Of a stretch of 64,000 bases of DNA, positions 21,490-32,793 are shown in pieces (position 1 is the first letter of the stretch; the number at the start of each line of letters is the position of its first letter). The DNA is from Pseudovirgaria hyperparasitica (taxonomy: Eukaryota; Ascomycota; Dothideomycetes; Acrospermales; Acrospermaceae). The notes beneath the pieces were generated by a model. It was not told where the DNA came from, ran no database searches, and worked only from the letters and a program-made list of their open reading frames with translations. A program made the translations under genes and the position numbers. The stretch spans positions 947,932-1,011,931 of the forward strand of contig NW_022985562.1 in NCBI RefSeq assembly GCF_010093815.1. Reading direction: 5' to 3'.

Positions 21490-24267
21490 CTAGGTATCAC
21501 TCGTCAACCGCAAACAGGCATCCACCGCAAGCCCCACCCGGCCCTGCTTCTCCCGCACCACATCGTCAATGACCTCGCGGTCCAGACTCGGAAACATGCC
21601 CGCCAGCGTTTCCACCACCGTCCTGTGCTCCTTGACCTGCAGCTTGCGCGCTTCCTCCGTCTCCGCAGACGCCTGGCGTGCTGCTGCGTCTTCGGCGCTC
21701 AGGCGCTGCATTTGCTGGGCTTGGCCTCCTGGTGGCTTGTGCTGTTGCTGCTGTTGCTGCTGTTGCTGCGTCGGTCTTCCTTCCGTTGAGCCCCGCTGCG
21801 GGGTATGATGATGTTGTTGTTGTTGTTGCTGTTGTTGCTGTTGTTGCTGTTGTTGCGTCTGTGCAGGGTTGGGTGAAAGGCGTGCCGGCGTGGCAGGCTG
21901 TGGCGTGAGCGCCGGGTGCGGGCTCTGATGCGAAGTCGAGGGGGGTGTATCGTCGCCGAAGATGCGCCCGATTGTGCTGAGCGGGCTGCGAATTGTTCGA
22001 AGTAGACCAGAAACCGCATCCGCCTCGTCGTCTCCACTGCCGCTCTCCTTCTCGTTTGGCCTCGTCGCTGGTGCCTGGCTTAGCTGTGCAGCGGCTTGCC
22101 CTTGGCCGCGCGTGCTCGCTCTCCTGCGCGACGGGGGCACCTGCTCGGCGTCCAAGCTGTTTCTGGGCGTGACTTCGGCACGAGCTAGCGCGCTTTTCTC
22201 GGGGAGGTGCATGTGCGGGCTGGGACGGCGCTGGTGACCGGGGCCGCCGCGCTGGGAGCCGGTGGATGAGGAGCTCGGCGCTCGAGTGGGCTCACTGGCG
22301 GACTCCTCGGAGGCACGGTGGCGCTCAGCAATGGCGGAGACAGCCGCTTCGACATTTGCTTCGAAGTCGGCGTCGGAGATGGTGAGGGATGTGCGGTCGA
22401 GGTTTTCAATGAATTGGACGGCGCCCATCTACATACAAGGCGTTGGTGAGTTATAGTGAACAGGACAAACGGGTTTTGGGAGACATTACAAGGGAAGACA
22501 TATAATAGCCCGCTTCACCGTTGAGCTTGTCCTGGTTTCGGAAGCGGAGGATATATTGGACGTTCGAAACAAGATGTTCTGGATTAGCTTGGAGGACGGT
22601 GTAGATGAGCAGAGGAACAAAGGAGTCCGCCGATGTGTCGGTTTGCTGGTTTCTGAGAAATCCTACGACTCTATTAGTGGCAATAGATGATGTTCAACGG
22701 TACACCTTACCAAAGATCACTTTACAGCAGTTCAGGACGCAGATCACTTTATCGCGCGGCGCCCGGTAACTCCTTATTTTGAGCAGCTCTTGTGCAGTGG
22801 TCAGCAACGGACAGACTATGCAAGATTCAAGCTCGTACCTTGTTGGGCTAGCTGAAGGAATTTCCGGCCTTTCTCTCCAATCGTGGGAATGTCTAAATGC
22901 TCCTCGTTCACCCATTGGTATATGCGTACTTTCTGTGACAGGACCTCGTCCCTTTCTACATCTTCCTGGTGCTGACCCTTCCGTCCTGGTGCTTCGGAAT
23001 TCTGTGTGGCTCGCCGCCGACCGTTCAAGGACGGTTCGGGTGGTGGTATTGCCGGCGAGAAAGTCTGAGTGTACAGTCTGTTCATGACGAGCTTTTCCAT
23101 ACCCTCCTTTGCGTTCTCGAATTCAGCATCTGATACCACTCTCCACACTTCACACTGCGCCATCTTCTTGCTTATGAACTCCAAAAAGTCGCTAATGATC
23201 TTGACTTGTTCGTGTACCATCCATTGCTTCTTCCCGAATTCTAAAAGAAACGAACGCAGGAATCTGGCAACGGGATCTGCGGTACGATGTCGGAGTTGTT
23301 CGAGAAACCTGTGGAAGTCGAAGGGTAGATCTGGTTCTGGGTCAGGGGGAGGAGGCTTGAAAACGGGATTTTGCGAATTAGAAGATACTGCAGGGTCAGA
23401 CGCTTGTGTGTTTTCCTTCGATAAGGGGGTTAGGGTCAGAGATGACGACCTAGGGGGTGGTGACTGTAAGGGTTCTGTCCCGGACACATTCTTGTCGCGG
23501 AGGTGAGCTAGGGCTTCGCTTTGCAAAGGCTCGAGGCTAGATTTCCGGGGAGGATTTGACACTGGCGAGCCAAAGTTGGGGCCAGCCGCAAGTCGAGGTG
23601 ACATTATTTCTTCTACGCCAGGGCCATTCATTCCCTCGCCAAACTGGTCCATTATGCTCTGTATCTCCGACTTTGAATCGTCTTGCTCCGCTTCGTCCTT
23701 CTCTTGGTGTCCCAGCTCGTCATTTTCGTCTCCTCGCGCAACACCCTTGCCGTGGGTATCTAGTGGAGAGGTTTTGGAAGGGGATGCGCTTCGATCACGG
23801 TATTTTTCGTCCTTGGGGGGAGGCGGTGGTGGAGAAGGTGATGCTACGGGGGGCTTCACATCTTGAGCAATGCCATCACTTGAGGGCTCTACACTCGCGG
23901 ACGCATCCTTGGGTCGAAAGACCAAAGTCATCTGCTGCGGCCTCGTGCCTTGCGTATTCTGACTGACATTTCCAGCCATGTCTGTGGACGCCTTCTCCTC
24001 ATTGCTCAAGACTTCTTGAACTTCTACGGCAGCATCCGAGGCTCCTTCTTGCAGCTTTCTATCAGGAGTAGTGACATCATTGTGTGTCTCGTGCTCTGTG
24101 TGGTCGAGACGGCCGTGTGTCTCTTGGGCCGTGTCGCCGCTTGTTGAAGACACTGGAGGTGGAACAGGATTGGTATCGTCTTTGATGGCTGTGTCCCTGT
24201 CTTTGGACGGAGTAGACAGCTTCTGACCCTCAGGGGATGTACTAGCTGGAGGGGGAGACGAAGACAT
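21490..24267 (-). CDS. VPS9: Vps9-family Rab5 guanine nucleotide exchange factor with C-terminal CUE domain
   Basis: Four exons (24267-22839, 22788-22711, 22662-22490, 22428-21490; introns of 50, 48 and 61 nt) encode 872 aa. Vps9 activates Rab5-type GTPases (Vps21) on endosomes, and its CUE domain binds ubiquitin. The N-terminal ~300 residues are acidic, Pro/Ser-rich and disordered. A helical bundle (FHRFLEQLRHRTADPVARFL...) leads into the VPS9 domain at about 390-575. Its core, ADSFVPLLIYTVLQANPEHLVSN, YILRFRNQDKL and GEAGYYMSSLMGAVQFIENLD, is restored only by splicing exons 2-4. Two polyglutamine runs precede a C-terminal CUE domain (about 815-868) with the signature MFPSLDREVIDDVV. The longer N-terminus and polyQ make it larger than the yeast protein. 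VPS9-plus-CUE is the fungal Vps9 arrangement, so the assignment is firm. Confidence 0.95.
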
Positions 24268-25152
24268 AGGCGGTGGACATGGGGAATCTGGATAGACGTC
24301 AAGAGCTGGGCGATGTTGAACTCAGGTAAATGGCAAGCGAAGAGTGTGATTGAAGCAGAGGATCACGACGGTATAGCAGGCCAGTTGATAAGAAAGAATC
24401 GCAGCGCAGAGTGAGGATTGTTGTGAGAGGAAGCTCACGACCGACAAATGTTGAAGCATTGCACTGCAGCATAGAAGCAGGTTCCCCACTTGTTTTGTGC
24501 TCACGGGTCTCAAAGCCACGCCACGAGTTCACGAGCGAGCATGGAAGTGATATTACTCTACACCACGCCAAGCTGACACGTATCTCTCTGAGATAGGACA
24601 TTCGATTGATCATCTCTAGTATCAGGTTCAATCAGCTCGATACTAGGCATTGTGATTTGTATAGATCAGCATAAAACAGACTATAAGTTGTACCGCCACT
24701 TTGCTGCCTCAGGACTTCTACAGGGATCCGTGGGTGACAGGCCGAGGTCGGTGCAAAGCTACCGTATTTCTAGGCATAGGTGCGTAAATTCTGAACCGTC
24801 TCCCATCCATGCTAATCGTCCACTGTCACTTTAGCATCAATAAACATAGGAAATCGTGACGACGACAGAAAGAAGTAGCCGTTACACAGCCCTGGCTCTC
24901 AGAATCAATAGTGTTAATCACGATTCAGAAAGAGTGTTAAGACGGAGCGAATATATCAGGTGTATTGCTAGTCATCAATAAACTAGATACGAGATGTGTT
25001 CTTCTTCTTGATATACAATACATTTTCCTCCAACGCCGTTTCCGATGGTACGGTATCCTGTGGTATATAGATAGAAGCAAGATTCTAATGATAAATGGGC
25101 ATCATGTATCCAAATCTCCAAAACATAGCAAAACAGCCGATTTTGATGACCT
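24268..25152. other. Intergenic: VPS9 promoter and MFS gene 3' end
   Basis: 885 bp between two minus-strand genes. Only short uninformative frames are present. No repeat or RNA gene was seen. Confidence 0.5.
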
Positions 25153-26949
25153 TCAGACTTGGTCGGCAGATCTCTCATTAGCCAGCTGGTTGAGCCTTTG
25201 CTGGACGTAACTGTGTTGCCTGGAACCCATCTCCTGTCTTTTCTCAGAGCCAGTGGCCTGTGCGGCACCCTGACCCGCGAAGCTGGCCGAACGAGATGCG
25301 TGGCGCGAGCCATGGCGAGAGGTGTATCCATAGACGTTGGAGCCACGGCGAGAGCTTGTGTCTTTGGCTTGGGATGCCAGCTTCTGGGCAAAGGGCGAGC
25401 GCTTGCGGAGCACGGGTCCCTTCCAGTAGATGACGTACACGGCGACGACGAGGAGCGCAGAGATAGCACAGAGGATGGTCGAGGCGTATGCAAGATGGTA
25501 TCGGCCACCGATATTCTGGTAGAATGGAGTGGCAGGAATGGTGAGCACACCAGCGAGGAAGTCACGCGACCAGCCATTTCCACCAGTGGCAGATGCCGAG
25601 TATGGACCGTATGCGCAGATCATGTAGTCGATGGTAGCCATGTAAATCGAGTAGTTTGCAATTCCGATGATAGCTGTGAAGATGGTAGGAGCAATCCAGT
25701 GAATCGGAGGACCAGTGGCTGTCCATGCGAAACCGATCAGACCGATGGGAAGACAGGGAGCAGTCCATAAGAGGAACCACAGGCGGGACTCGTATTGCGC
25801 TTGCTCGTCGTCGGGTTTGCGAGCGCGCTCTTTGATATTACGTTTGATGGCAGGAATAAAGGCTAGCCAAGCAAAGAGATAGCCTACGCCGTAGCCAACA
25901 AAGGTGAGACCGACTTGCGAAGGAGTAAAGTCGTACTGGGCGTAGACGAGGCCTTGAGCCTGGATGTTCATAAAGATGAGAGCGTCAGAGAAGCCAGACA
26001 AGAGCGACAGAGTCAAGACGATGGGCTCGGTCAAGAACATCTTGAAGGGACGAATCCAGGTAACGGCAATCTCCTTGGCCGAGAAACGATCTTTCCACGG
26101 GATGAGCTCGTTTGGGCCGTACACGTTGGGATCCTGGCCAGTCTTGCGCATCTTCTTTGCAATCTTGTCCATCATGATGGTAGTCCTGGTCTCGGGGACG
26201 GCGATGAGATGGAGGATTTGAACGAAGCCGCCGAAGATGAGCTGAATCCAGATGGTCCAGCGCCAATCGGCCACATACTGCTCAACGAAACCACCGACAA
26301 TGGGCCCAAGAATGGAGCCACCGACGGAGGAGAAGACAATGTATGCGACGGCGTACTGTTGATGCTCCGAGTCAAACATGTCGGCAATCATGCCCAGGGT
26401 GACGGAACCACCGGCAGAGCTGAGACCACCAAGCGCACGACCGACAAGTAGAGTGGCAAAATTGGGGGCCAGCGCAACAGGAATACACCAGATGTTGACG
26501 AGGAACAGAGAGAGCTGGAGAATTGGCTTCCGACCGAGTTCCTCACTCCAGGGAGCCCAGAGCTCGCAGCCAAAAGCATAGGTAACCAAGAAGATCATAG
26601 CACCAGTACGAGCACCCTGGGCGCTGACGCCAAACTCCTCTTCAATGCCTCCCAAACCATTGGAGTACAGGGAGGTGTTGAAGTTCATGGAGGTCTGGAC
26701 GACGAAGATGACGGTCAAGATGGTCCATTTCTTCCATTCGGGAAAGTCGAAGCCGAGTTTTCCGGCGCACTCATCTTCGGTGATTTCTCTGTTTCCAGCA
26801 ACCAGATCGGTTTTTGGGACTTGTTCTTTCAAGACCTGCTGGGCAGGTTGGCTGGGAGGAGTGATGTCAGACTTCTTCTCATTGTGGTCGGAATGACTGT
26901 CAGGCGAAGAGGACGTAGGGCCTTGGAAGTGCGCATGTGTGTGAGACAT
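25153..26949 (-). CDS. Major facilitator superfamily transporter, DHA1-type (12 TM)
   Basis: Intronless, 598 aa from the ATG at 26949; the frame is open 13 codons further upstream, but MSHTHAHFQG gives the more usual N-terminus. A hydrophilic ~70-residue N-terminus precedes 12 predicted membrane segments. The loop 2-3 motif reads WAPWSEELGRKP, and GRALGGLSSAGGSVTLGMIADMF follows in TM4-5. The GSILGPIVGGFVEQYVADWRWTIWIQLIFGG segment matches the antiporter motif-C region of drug:H+ antiporters. A large central loop lies between TM6 and TM7. The C-terminal ~75 residues are Ser/Arg/Gln-rich and cytosolic. The DHA1 group exports drugs, polyamines or toxic metabolites across the plasma membrane; the substrate cannot be told. 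No biosynthetic genes lie next to it, so a stand-alone exporter is likely. Confidence 0.92.
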   Translation of the reverse strand: MSHTHAHFQGPTSSSPDSHSDHNEKKSDITPPSQPAQQVLKEQVPKTDLVAGNREITEDECAGKLGFDFPEWKKWTILTVIFVVQTSMNFNTSLYSNGLGGIEEEFGVSAQGARTGAMIFLVTYAFGCELWAPWSEELGRKPILQLSLFLVNIWCIPVALAPNFATLLVGRALGGLSSAGGSVTLGMIADMFDSEHQQYAVAYIVFSSVGGSILGPIVGGFVEQYVADWRWTIWIQLIFGGFVQILHLIAVPETRTTIMMDKIAKKMRKTGQDPNVYGPNELIPWKDRFSAKEIAVTWIRPFKMFLTEPIVLTLSLLSGFSDALIFMNIQAQGLVYAQYDFTPSQVGLTFVGYGVGYLFAWLAFIPAIKRNIKERARKPDDEQAQYESRLWFLLWTAPCLPIGLIGFAWTATGPPIHWIAPTIFTAIIGIANYSIYMATIDYMICAYGPYSASATGGNGWSRDFLAGVLTIPATPFYQNIGGRYHLAYASTILCAISALLVVAVYVIYWKGPVLRKRSPFAQKLASQAKDTSSRRGSNVYGYTSRHGSRHASRSASFAGQGAAQATGSEKRQEMGSRQHSYVQQRLNQLANERSADQV

Positions 26950-28479
26950 GACGGTAGATGGACAATGAGGCTTATACAAACACCACACTGTCTACCGGGG
27001 GGTACAAGGGAGTCGAGAAGAAGAAGGGGGGGGAAGAGGTTGGACGAAAGGCAGACAGAAGTGCGGAGAGGCACGGGGGAATCGGGCAATACTTAAATAG
27101 AATGGAGGTACACGGGCATGATGCAACAGAGGAGGGAGGGGGAGGGAGGCGGAAGTGGAGGAAGAGGAGGTGAGTGGTTGGGGCGAAGTTTGAGTAAGTG
27201 AGTAAGTGTGTTATGGGTGTGAGTGTGTGTGTGTGTGTGTGTGTATACTAGCTAGCGTGTTGTTGTGTGCAGGTGAGGGCGGAAGGAAGGAGCGATGACA
27301 TAGTGGACGGGTGCGGTGCTGCATCAGCGCGGACGGGACCCACGTTTTGGTAATAATTGGTCGAGTTTTCGGTCTCCAGGCGTCGCTCTCCCATACAGTT
27401 TCGGTGTTCAGTCTACAGTCAGGCCACAGCTGCACGCTCCGGCCCGGGTAAGTATTAATTAGGCACGATCATGCTAGTGGCGATGATACAGATGAGGATG
27501 GATAGGTATTGGGGATGATGCAAGTTGAGGATGTGGAGATGGTGGAGGTGGAGAAGTTAAGCCGGCGATTGAATGCTGCGCCGTGCCATCCATCCCTGAT
27601 TCAGCCCCCCCTCCCCCAAAAAAAAGTATTCAGCACTCAGCACTCAAAAGACAGACAGAGAGGCAGCATGTATTGCAGATTTTCATATTGCAAGCTGACA
27701 TGGCAGCGGCCGGTACCCCAAACTGTTCGGGTTGCATGAGCCAAAAAGCGACATATGCTAGGCTGGGGTGCATATATTCACGCAGATATTCACGCATCTC
27801 CAGTCATAGGATGGTTGGTCGACTCCTCATTGTTCCAGACATTTCATCGACAAGACGTCTCGTAGAATTAGAATGGAATCATGAAACAAACAACATGTCA
27901 CCAAAGTGATACTTCAAGTATAAATAGTAGATGGTCATTAGCTAATATCAAGACACGAGCAAGCCAAAAAGGGAAAGAGAAGGAGCGAAACAAAGTGAAG
28001 AAAAATGTGTAAAGGTCGCATGCCGGACGGAAGTAGCGTGTTAGTGTTGTTTATTGTGCACGGACCACTCTCCCATCCATCCTTCCTTCCTTTCTGCCCC
28101 ATTACGTCAATCATCCCTCTCCTGCCGTCTCTCACCCAGCGTTCTTTCCTCTTTCCTCTTTTCTCTTTCCTGTTTCCCTGTTTTTTTCCTGTTTCCTCTT
28201 TTCTCCCCAATCGCGATCGCCCGAAGCCGCCCGCGTCACATGACCAGCCTGACTCCACTTGTCCGACTTACCACCTTTAGCTCCCGTCCGATCTTCAGCC
28301 ATCGTCAACTTCCCCAACCCACTGCATCATCATCACAACAAACGACGCATTCAATCTACACACTCGTACTACCACTATACGCTTCCTTGGATCGCTCATA
28401 GCCTGCAGCCATTTAATTATGTCGGCTGTTCTGATGCGCGACTTTGAAGCACCACTCAATCAGCCGTTAGCGAACCACC

Positions 28480-28647
28480 ATGTCGTCTCAACCGCATGCA
28501 TCCATCCATCCATTCGCCTTACACGACGACGCCAAAGACCTCAACACGCTGGCTTTCTTCTATATTCCCGCACTACTCAACAGACTCTCTCGCAACACAC
28601 TTCTTCTTCCCTGCACCCTGCCAGCGCTGTCTGCAGGCTTCAAATAA
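28480..28647 (+). CDS. Possible small ORF (55 aa), unrecognised
   Basis: The ATG lies in a favourable ACCACCATG context after a C/T-rich leader, and the frame runs 55 codons to TAA at 28,647. The product is Leu-rich in its second half (LNTLAFFYIPALLNRL, TLLLPCTLPAL), suggesting a hydrophobic helix, but it matches no family known to me. It could be exon 1 of a spliced gene or chance. Offered only because it is the best candidate in a 4-kb empty stretch. Confidence 0.15.
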   Translation: MSSQPHASIHPFALHDDAKDLNTLAFFYIPALLNRLSRNTLLLPCTLPALSAGFK

Positions 28648-29845
28648 CTATGATAGAAGACAGAATACAGAAAAGCCAACGTCAACACAAGCTCCACAAG
28701 CTCCACACTTCTCCCCCTGTAAATGTCACTCCCAACCTCCGTTGCCCAGCATGCAGCACCCCGACCATTCAACGGCCGCTACTCACGCTAAATCGCGCGA
28801 AATAAAAAAGAAGTAACATGGCGGATCGCTGTTCAGGCTCGAGTTTTGCTGTCCGGTCTCCACCTCCAACTGTATACTACAGTTAGTACTGATTGATCAG
28901 GTGCCGGCCAGCCACCAACGTGCGCCTGCTCATGTCTGCCAAGCCGCCGAGTCCTGTCGTGACTGATATTCCGTGCATGACAAGACTGCTTCTATACAGC
29001 TAGCTATGGCTATATCTTGCATTCCACTGAATACGAACTCGACGTCTTCTATCGTATCTTAGTATCATCTATCATCTACACCACCATTACCATTATCGTC
29101 GCAGTCCGACATCCACTCGAGTAATCCATGATCCCTCGTCGAAAAGTACATATATCGCACTCTCCAAGATCTAGAACCTAGAACCTGCTCATCTTTGACC
29201 TCTCCACAGCTACTGCTGCTGCCACAGCACTGACTGTCTGAAACACCTACTATGATACATACTCCCAATGCATCCCCCCGGTCCCTGATCCCTACACATA
29301 CACAGACGATCCTCCTCCCACCTGAAACGAAACATGACATTTTTTTCTTTCTTTTTTTCTTCTTGTTCTTCTTTCTTCTATACATACATACTTGCATACA
29401 CTAAACTCCACTCCACTCCACTCCACTCCATAGACGACGACTTTAGACTACCCCACCTCGTAGAAACCAGAAGAACCTACAGCGAAGAATTCGAATGTAC
29501 GTACTACTGTAGTGGTTACTATATGTACATTACTAACAATGCTCCCGGAGATGAGGATGAGTCTGCTCAGCAGCCTAGGTAAATTACAATTATAGTATCG
29601 AATTTAAAAATATCTCGGTACGGGAGATAGACTATTGTTGTCGCTAGCTAGCCTATGCCTGGTGTAGTGTGGCTGGCAGGTCTAAGGGCTACCAGTTACC
29701 TAGGTCCATCCATCCCCGAGCGACTCCCGAGGCCCGGTCGGACTCCCGAGGTCGCTCCGTTGCTTGGATCCTTGACTGGATGGCTTGAGGTGGTGGTGGA
29801 TCATTAGGGCCCGGGCACCTTCTAGTAATTATAGTAGGACACTTG

Positions 29846-29880
29846 TCCGGAGTTCAACCGGCTGTTCATTCAACTCCGGA
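29846..29880. repeat. 9-bp inverted repeat (hairpin)
   Basis: TCCGGAGTT at 29,846-29,854 and AACTCCGGA at 29,872-29,880 are perfect reverse complements separated by 17 nt. Its role is unknown; it could be a terminator-like hairpin or a regulatory palindrome, or chance. Confidence 0.6.
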
Positions 29881-30662
29881 GCTTGGGGAGTAATTATGTA
29901 CTGTTGATGTCCCCTACCTAGGTAGGTAATTAGACTAATAATGTGCCTGGTACTACGTATCGGATGTAATTTAATTAATTAATTAGGTAGTTCTAATCTA
30001 TTACCGCAGCTAACTCCGTTTCTTGTCGCTACGGCTTCTTTAATCTTCGTTAGACTTGAGGTGTCTTTGTTTCTAGTAGGATGCGTCTTGCTACGACTTG
30101 ATCTTATCATGGACTTTTAAAAGGCAGAGATGCTCGTGTACGAGTTCTCGTTTCTGCCTGGCTTCGACTTGACTCGTGCCTGACTTTCCGCCTAACTTCG
30201 ACCTGAATCCAGGCAAATATCGCTCATTACGTGAATATACTCACGTGTATACATACACCCATACAACGTTCTCTAATCACTCTTGATGCTACTTACTAAT
30301 TACTATATTCGACACTCCAACTTACTCATTCACTCTCGCGTCGTAGGTCAGAAATGAAGGCCTTTCAACTTCAGTCCAGCTAGAAGTGCAGGCTTAGATC
30401 CGACCGTTTGATAACTCATTCTATATCGCCCTCTGTCACGCTTTTCATAGAGCGAAAGAGTCATTTGGTTCTTGACTTGTGTGTGACTTTATGTGTTATG
30501 TGTTATGTGTTGTTGTCGCTTCCTACCTATTAGGTAGTCTAGTGCTGGTATACCCGTCGTGTGATGCCTTAAGTAGACGAGTATCATGTCAAAGTCATCG
30601 ACGTGGTCTGGCGTAGTGTGGAAAGAGGTAGGGAGTATCCATCTGTTGTTGTTGATGGTTGT

Positions 30663-30767
30663 TGCTCCTTCCTTGTTGTTCCTTCCTTGTTGTTCCTTCC
30701 TTGTTGTTCCTTCCTTGTTGCTCCTTCCTTGTTGTTCCTTCCTTGTTGTTCCTTCCCTGTTGTTCCC
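30663..30767. repeat. 14-bp minisatellite
   Basis: About seven tandem units of TCCTTCCTTGTTGT with a few single-base variants. Since 14 is not a multiple of three, all frames cycle, giving artefactual repetitive peptides. It lies in the upstream region of the RING gene. Confidence 0.9.
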
Positions 30768-31190
30768 TGGTGGCTCGCTACTTCGACCTTGCGCACAAGT
30801 CAACCAAGACACAAGAACTCCAACAATATTGATTTATTTTCTTGTCCAATTCTTTTTTTTTTCTCCCTTTCTTTCTATAGTATTTAATTCATTTTTGGGG
30901 GTCTATCTTTTTTCGAGTCGCCATTTTTTGCTGCATTACTACCATTCTTTCTCATTCGTTCTCATTCTTTCTCAACACATACCCACACTCGCGTTTGCAA
31001 CCTGGTGACGACGGTCATACCTCTCGTGGAGACGGGATCTGGGATACCGCGAGGTGACGTGCCTCGGGAGAGTTCTTGAGATCGGTTGTATACGTATAGA
31101 GTAAAGTCTTGCTGACGAGATCCATCATATACTCAGTCACCTGCCTGTCGACCACAAAACCACTCCCCCCGATTCCATCTCCTCCAGACC

Positions 31191-31616
31191 ATGGAGTCCG
31201 ACTCCGGCTCTGACCTCGGCGACAACACACCAAACGCCGCACGCTGGTTCCTCCTCCGCACGCCGACCGTCCCCTCGATCCCAGACGAAGCGTGTAACAT
31301 CTGCCTTCGCCCCTTCGACCCCACAAACGCCGCCCACGAACGGCCCGTCGTGACGGCGTGCGGCCACAGATTCGGCAGGGACTGTCTGGCTGTCTGGCTG
31401 TCCACGCCCTGTCCTGGGTCTGCGTCTGAGAAGCGCTTCTCGGACTCGTGCCCGTGCTGTCGCGCCGTGCTCTTTGCCCAGAACGACGCCTTCTCCCTGC
31501 TTTCGCCGCCGCCGTCGTGGCATGTCAGGTTCATTATCGAGCAAGCGCTACGGGATTTTGAGGAGGTTGAGGCGAGATTGGTGGAGATGGTGATGCGGGG
31601 GGGTCATCATGTTTAG
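31191..31616 (+). CDS. Small RING-type zinc finger protein (putative E3 ubiquitin ligase)
   Basis: Single exon, 141 aa. The RING spans about residues 35-91: C35-x2-C38, C57-x-H59, C65, C87-x2-C90, with CGHRFGRDCLAVWL before the last pair and CPCCR at its end. In canonical RING-H2 fingers the position three before C65 (here G62) is the fifth ligand; glycine occupies it, so one zinc site is either three-ligand or uses another side chain. RING proteins bind E2 enzymes and promote ubiquitin transfer. There is no membrane segment or other domain. The gene is convergent with the twin-CX9C gene 206 bp downstream. Confidence 0.85.
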   Translation: MESDSGSDLGDNTPNAARWFLLRTPTVPSIPDEACNICLRPFDPTNAAHERPVVTACGHRFGRDCLAVWLSTPCPGSASEKRFSDSCPCCRAVLFAQNDAFSLLSPPPSWHVRFIIEQALRDFEEVEARLVEMVMRGGHHV

Positions 31617-31821
31617 CAGGCTGACGGGTTTGTTAATTTTCAATGATCGATTTGAGGTGTTAGGAGGATGCTTGGTGATTGTCTGCTTGACGATCGTCTG
31701 CTGTCCGGGAAGGTCGATGGAATGCAAGGTGTTTGGGTCTTACTTTTTGCTTTAAACTTCTTCCAGGCGAAGACTGCATGGCCTACGTAGCGGAGTGTGG
31801 TATATTACTGTCTCAACTCAT

Positions 31822-32793
31822 TCAGTTCCACCCTGTTAGCTTCTTTATCCTATCACCAATCGTTGCTTGCCCTGCCGCTTCTCGTGCGTGCCTGCTCTCC
31901 GATTCCGCCTTCTGCACAGCAATGAGCTCGTGGCTCAGAGCTCGTGCCGCTTCCATCTCCCCTCGCAGGGCTTCCACTTCCAATTCTCGCTCCACGCCCG
32001 CCAAGCCCTGCAGCCTTTGCTTGTAGCTTATCATTCGATCCTTTGGTAACGTCTTCCACTCATACTCGGTTAAATCTGCATCATCACTCTTCTCCAATGG
32101 CTTCGCCTGGCCGAGCGCAATTCTCTTCATTCGCGAGTTCGCAATAACCGGTGGAAATTCGGGGATAGGCAGTCCCTTCTCCTTGGCTTCCTCGACGGCC
32201 TTCTCCTGCTCCAGCATGTTCCGGTACAGTCGATCGGCGTGTATCTGTATATCCTCCATCCTCTCCACAGTACGACCTTGCGGGTTGATATATCCCAACG
32301 CCTTCATCATCTTGCCCTGCGTCAGAAAACACCTATTGAGCACCGCCGATTCCTTGCTGCACATGGTGAACTTGTCCTTGAAGCCGCCGCTCTTCAGGCA
32401 CTCCGACTGCGCCAGCCACTCGAAGATGCAGTTCTCCTGCGCCGCCCGGTTCAGCTGTGTCTCGCGCATCGTGTACCCGTCCACGAGCTCAGCGAGCTGC
32501 TCCTGGTCCGTCTTGCCCGTTGCTTCAATTACAGACAGGGGTGTGTAGCCTTTCCAGAGATGGGCGTAGCGCCCGTCTTGGTAGAGGGATTCCGCGGGTA
32601 CTAGGGGTTTCTTCTCGTCGTCATGGTGTTCTTTGGGCGCAGGCGTGGGCTCGACGACGGGTGGTGGTGCTGTTTTGGGTTGCTCGAACTTCTTGGGTGC
32701 TTCGGTCTGGAGGAAGTCTTTTAAGGATGGATCGAGGTTTTTTACTACGTCGTTGTTGTTGCTGTCCTGCGTCTTGTTCCAGAACCATCCCAT
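31822..32793 (-). CDS. Twin-CX9C (CHCH-like) protein, probable mitochondrial intermembrane-space protein
   Basis: Single exon, 323 aa from the ATG at 32793 (MGWFWN...). The frame is open 26 codons further upstream but without similarity to a conserved start. The key feature is a pair of CX9C motifs, C122-x9-C132 and C145-x9-C155, separated by 12 residues. This is the disulphide-hairpin scaffold imported by Mia40/Erv1. Before it lie a Pro/Lys-rich variable stretch and a conserved-looking block (ESLYQDGRYAHLWKGYTPL). After it come long charged helices including LYRNMLEQEKAVEEAKEKGLPIPEFPP. It is larger than typical CX9C proteins (usually under 150 aa). I believe it is a conserved ascomycete family, but no function is known to me. 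It is divergent from AME1 (241 bp between starts), which may allow shared regulation. Confidence 0.82.
   Translation of the reverse strand: MGWFWNKTQDSNNNDVVKNLDPSLKDFLQTEAPKKFEQPKTAPPPVVEPTPAPKEHHDDEKKPLVPAESLYQDGRYAHLWKGYTPLSVIEATGKTDQEQLAELVDGYTMRETQLNRAAQENCIFEWLAQSECLKSGGFKDKFTMCSKESAVLNRCFLTQGKMMKALGYINPQGRTVERMEDIQIHADRLYRNMLEQEKAVEEAKEKGLPIPEFPPVIANSRMKRIALGQAKPLEKSDDADLTEYEWKTLPKDRMISYKQRLQGLAGVERELEVEALRGEMEAARALSHELIAVQKAESESRHAREAAGQATIGDRIKKLTGWN

Larger units (their letters stand above)
26950..31190. other. Long gene-poor interval with minisatellites and a small hairpin
   Basis: 4.2 kb with no convincing gene. It contains a (GT)n tract at 27,223-27,244, and a pyrimidine-rich stretch at about 28,075-28,210. 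An ATG in good context at 28,480 opens 55 codons (to 28,647) with no known similarity. A 9-bp inverted repeat occurs at 29,846-29,880 and a 14-bp minisatellite at 30,663-30,767. The part from about 29,580 to 30,480 is locally A/T-rich but retains TpG/CpA, so it is not obviously RIP-affected. The left end holds the MFS promoter and the right end that of the RING gene. Confidence 0.5.

Noticed and set aside
25153-26949. MFS transporter plus LovD-like hydrolase plus Zn2Cys6 factors as a secondary-metabolite cluster
   Set aside because: No polyketide synthase, NRPS, terpene synthase, P450 or methyltransferase gene lies in the window, and housekeeping genes separate the candidates.
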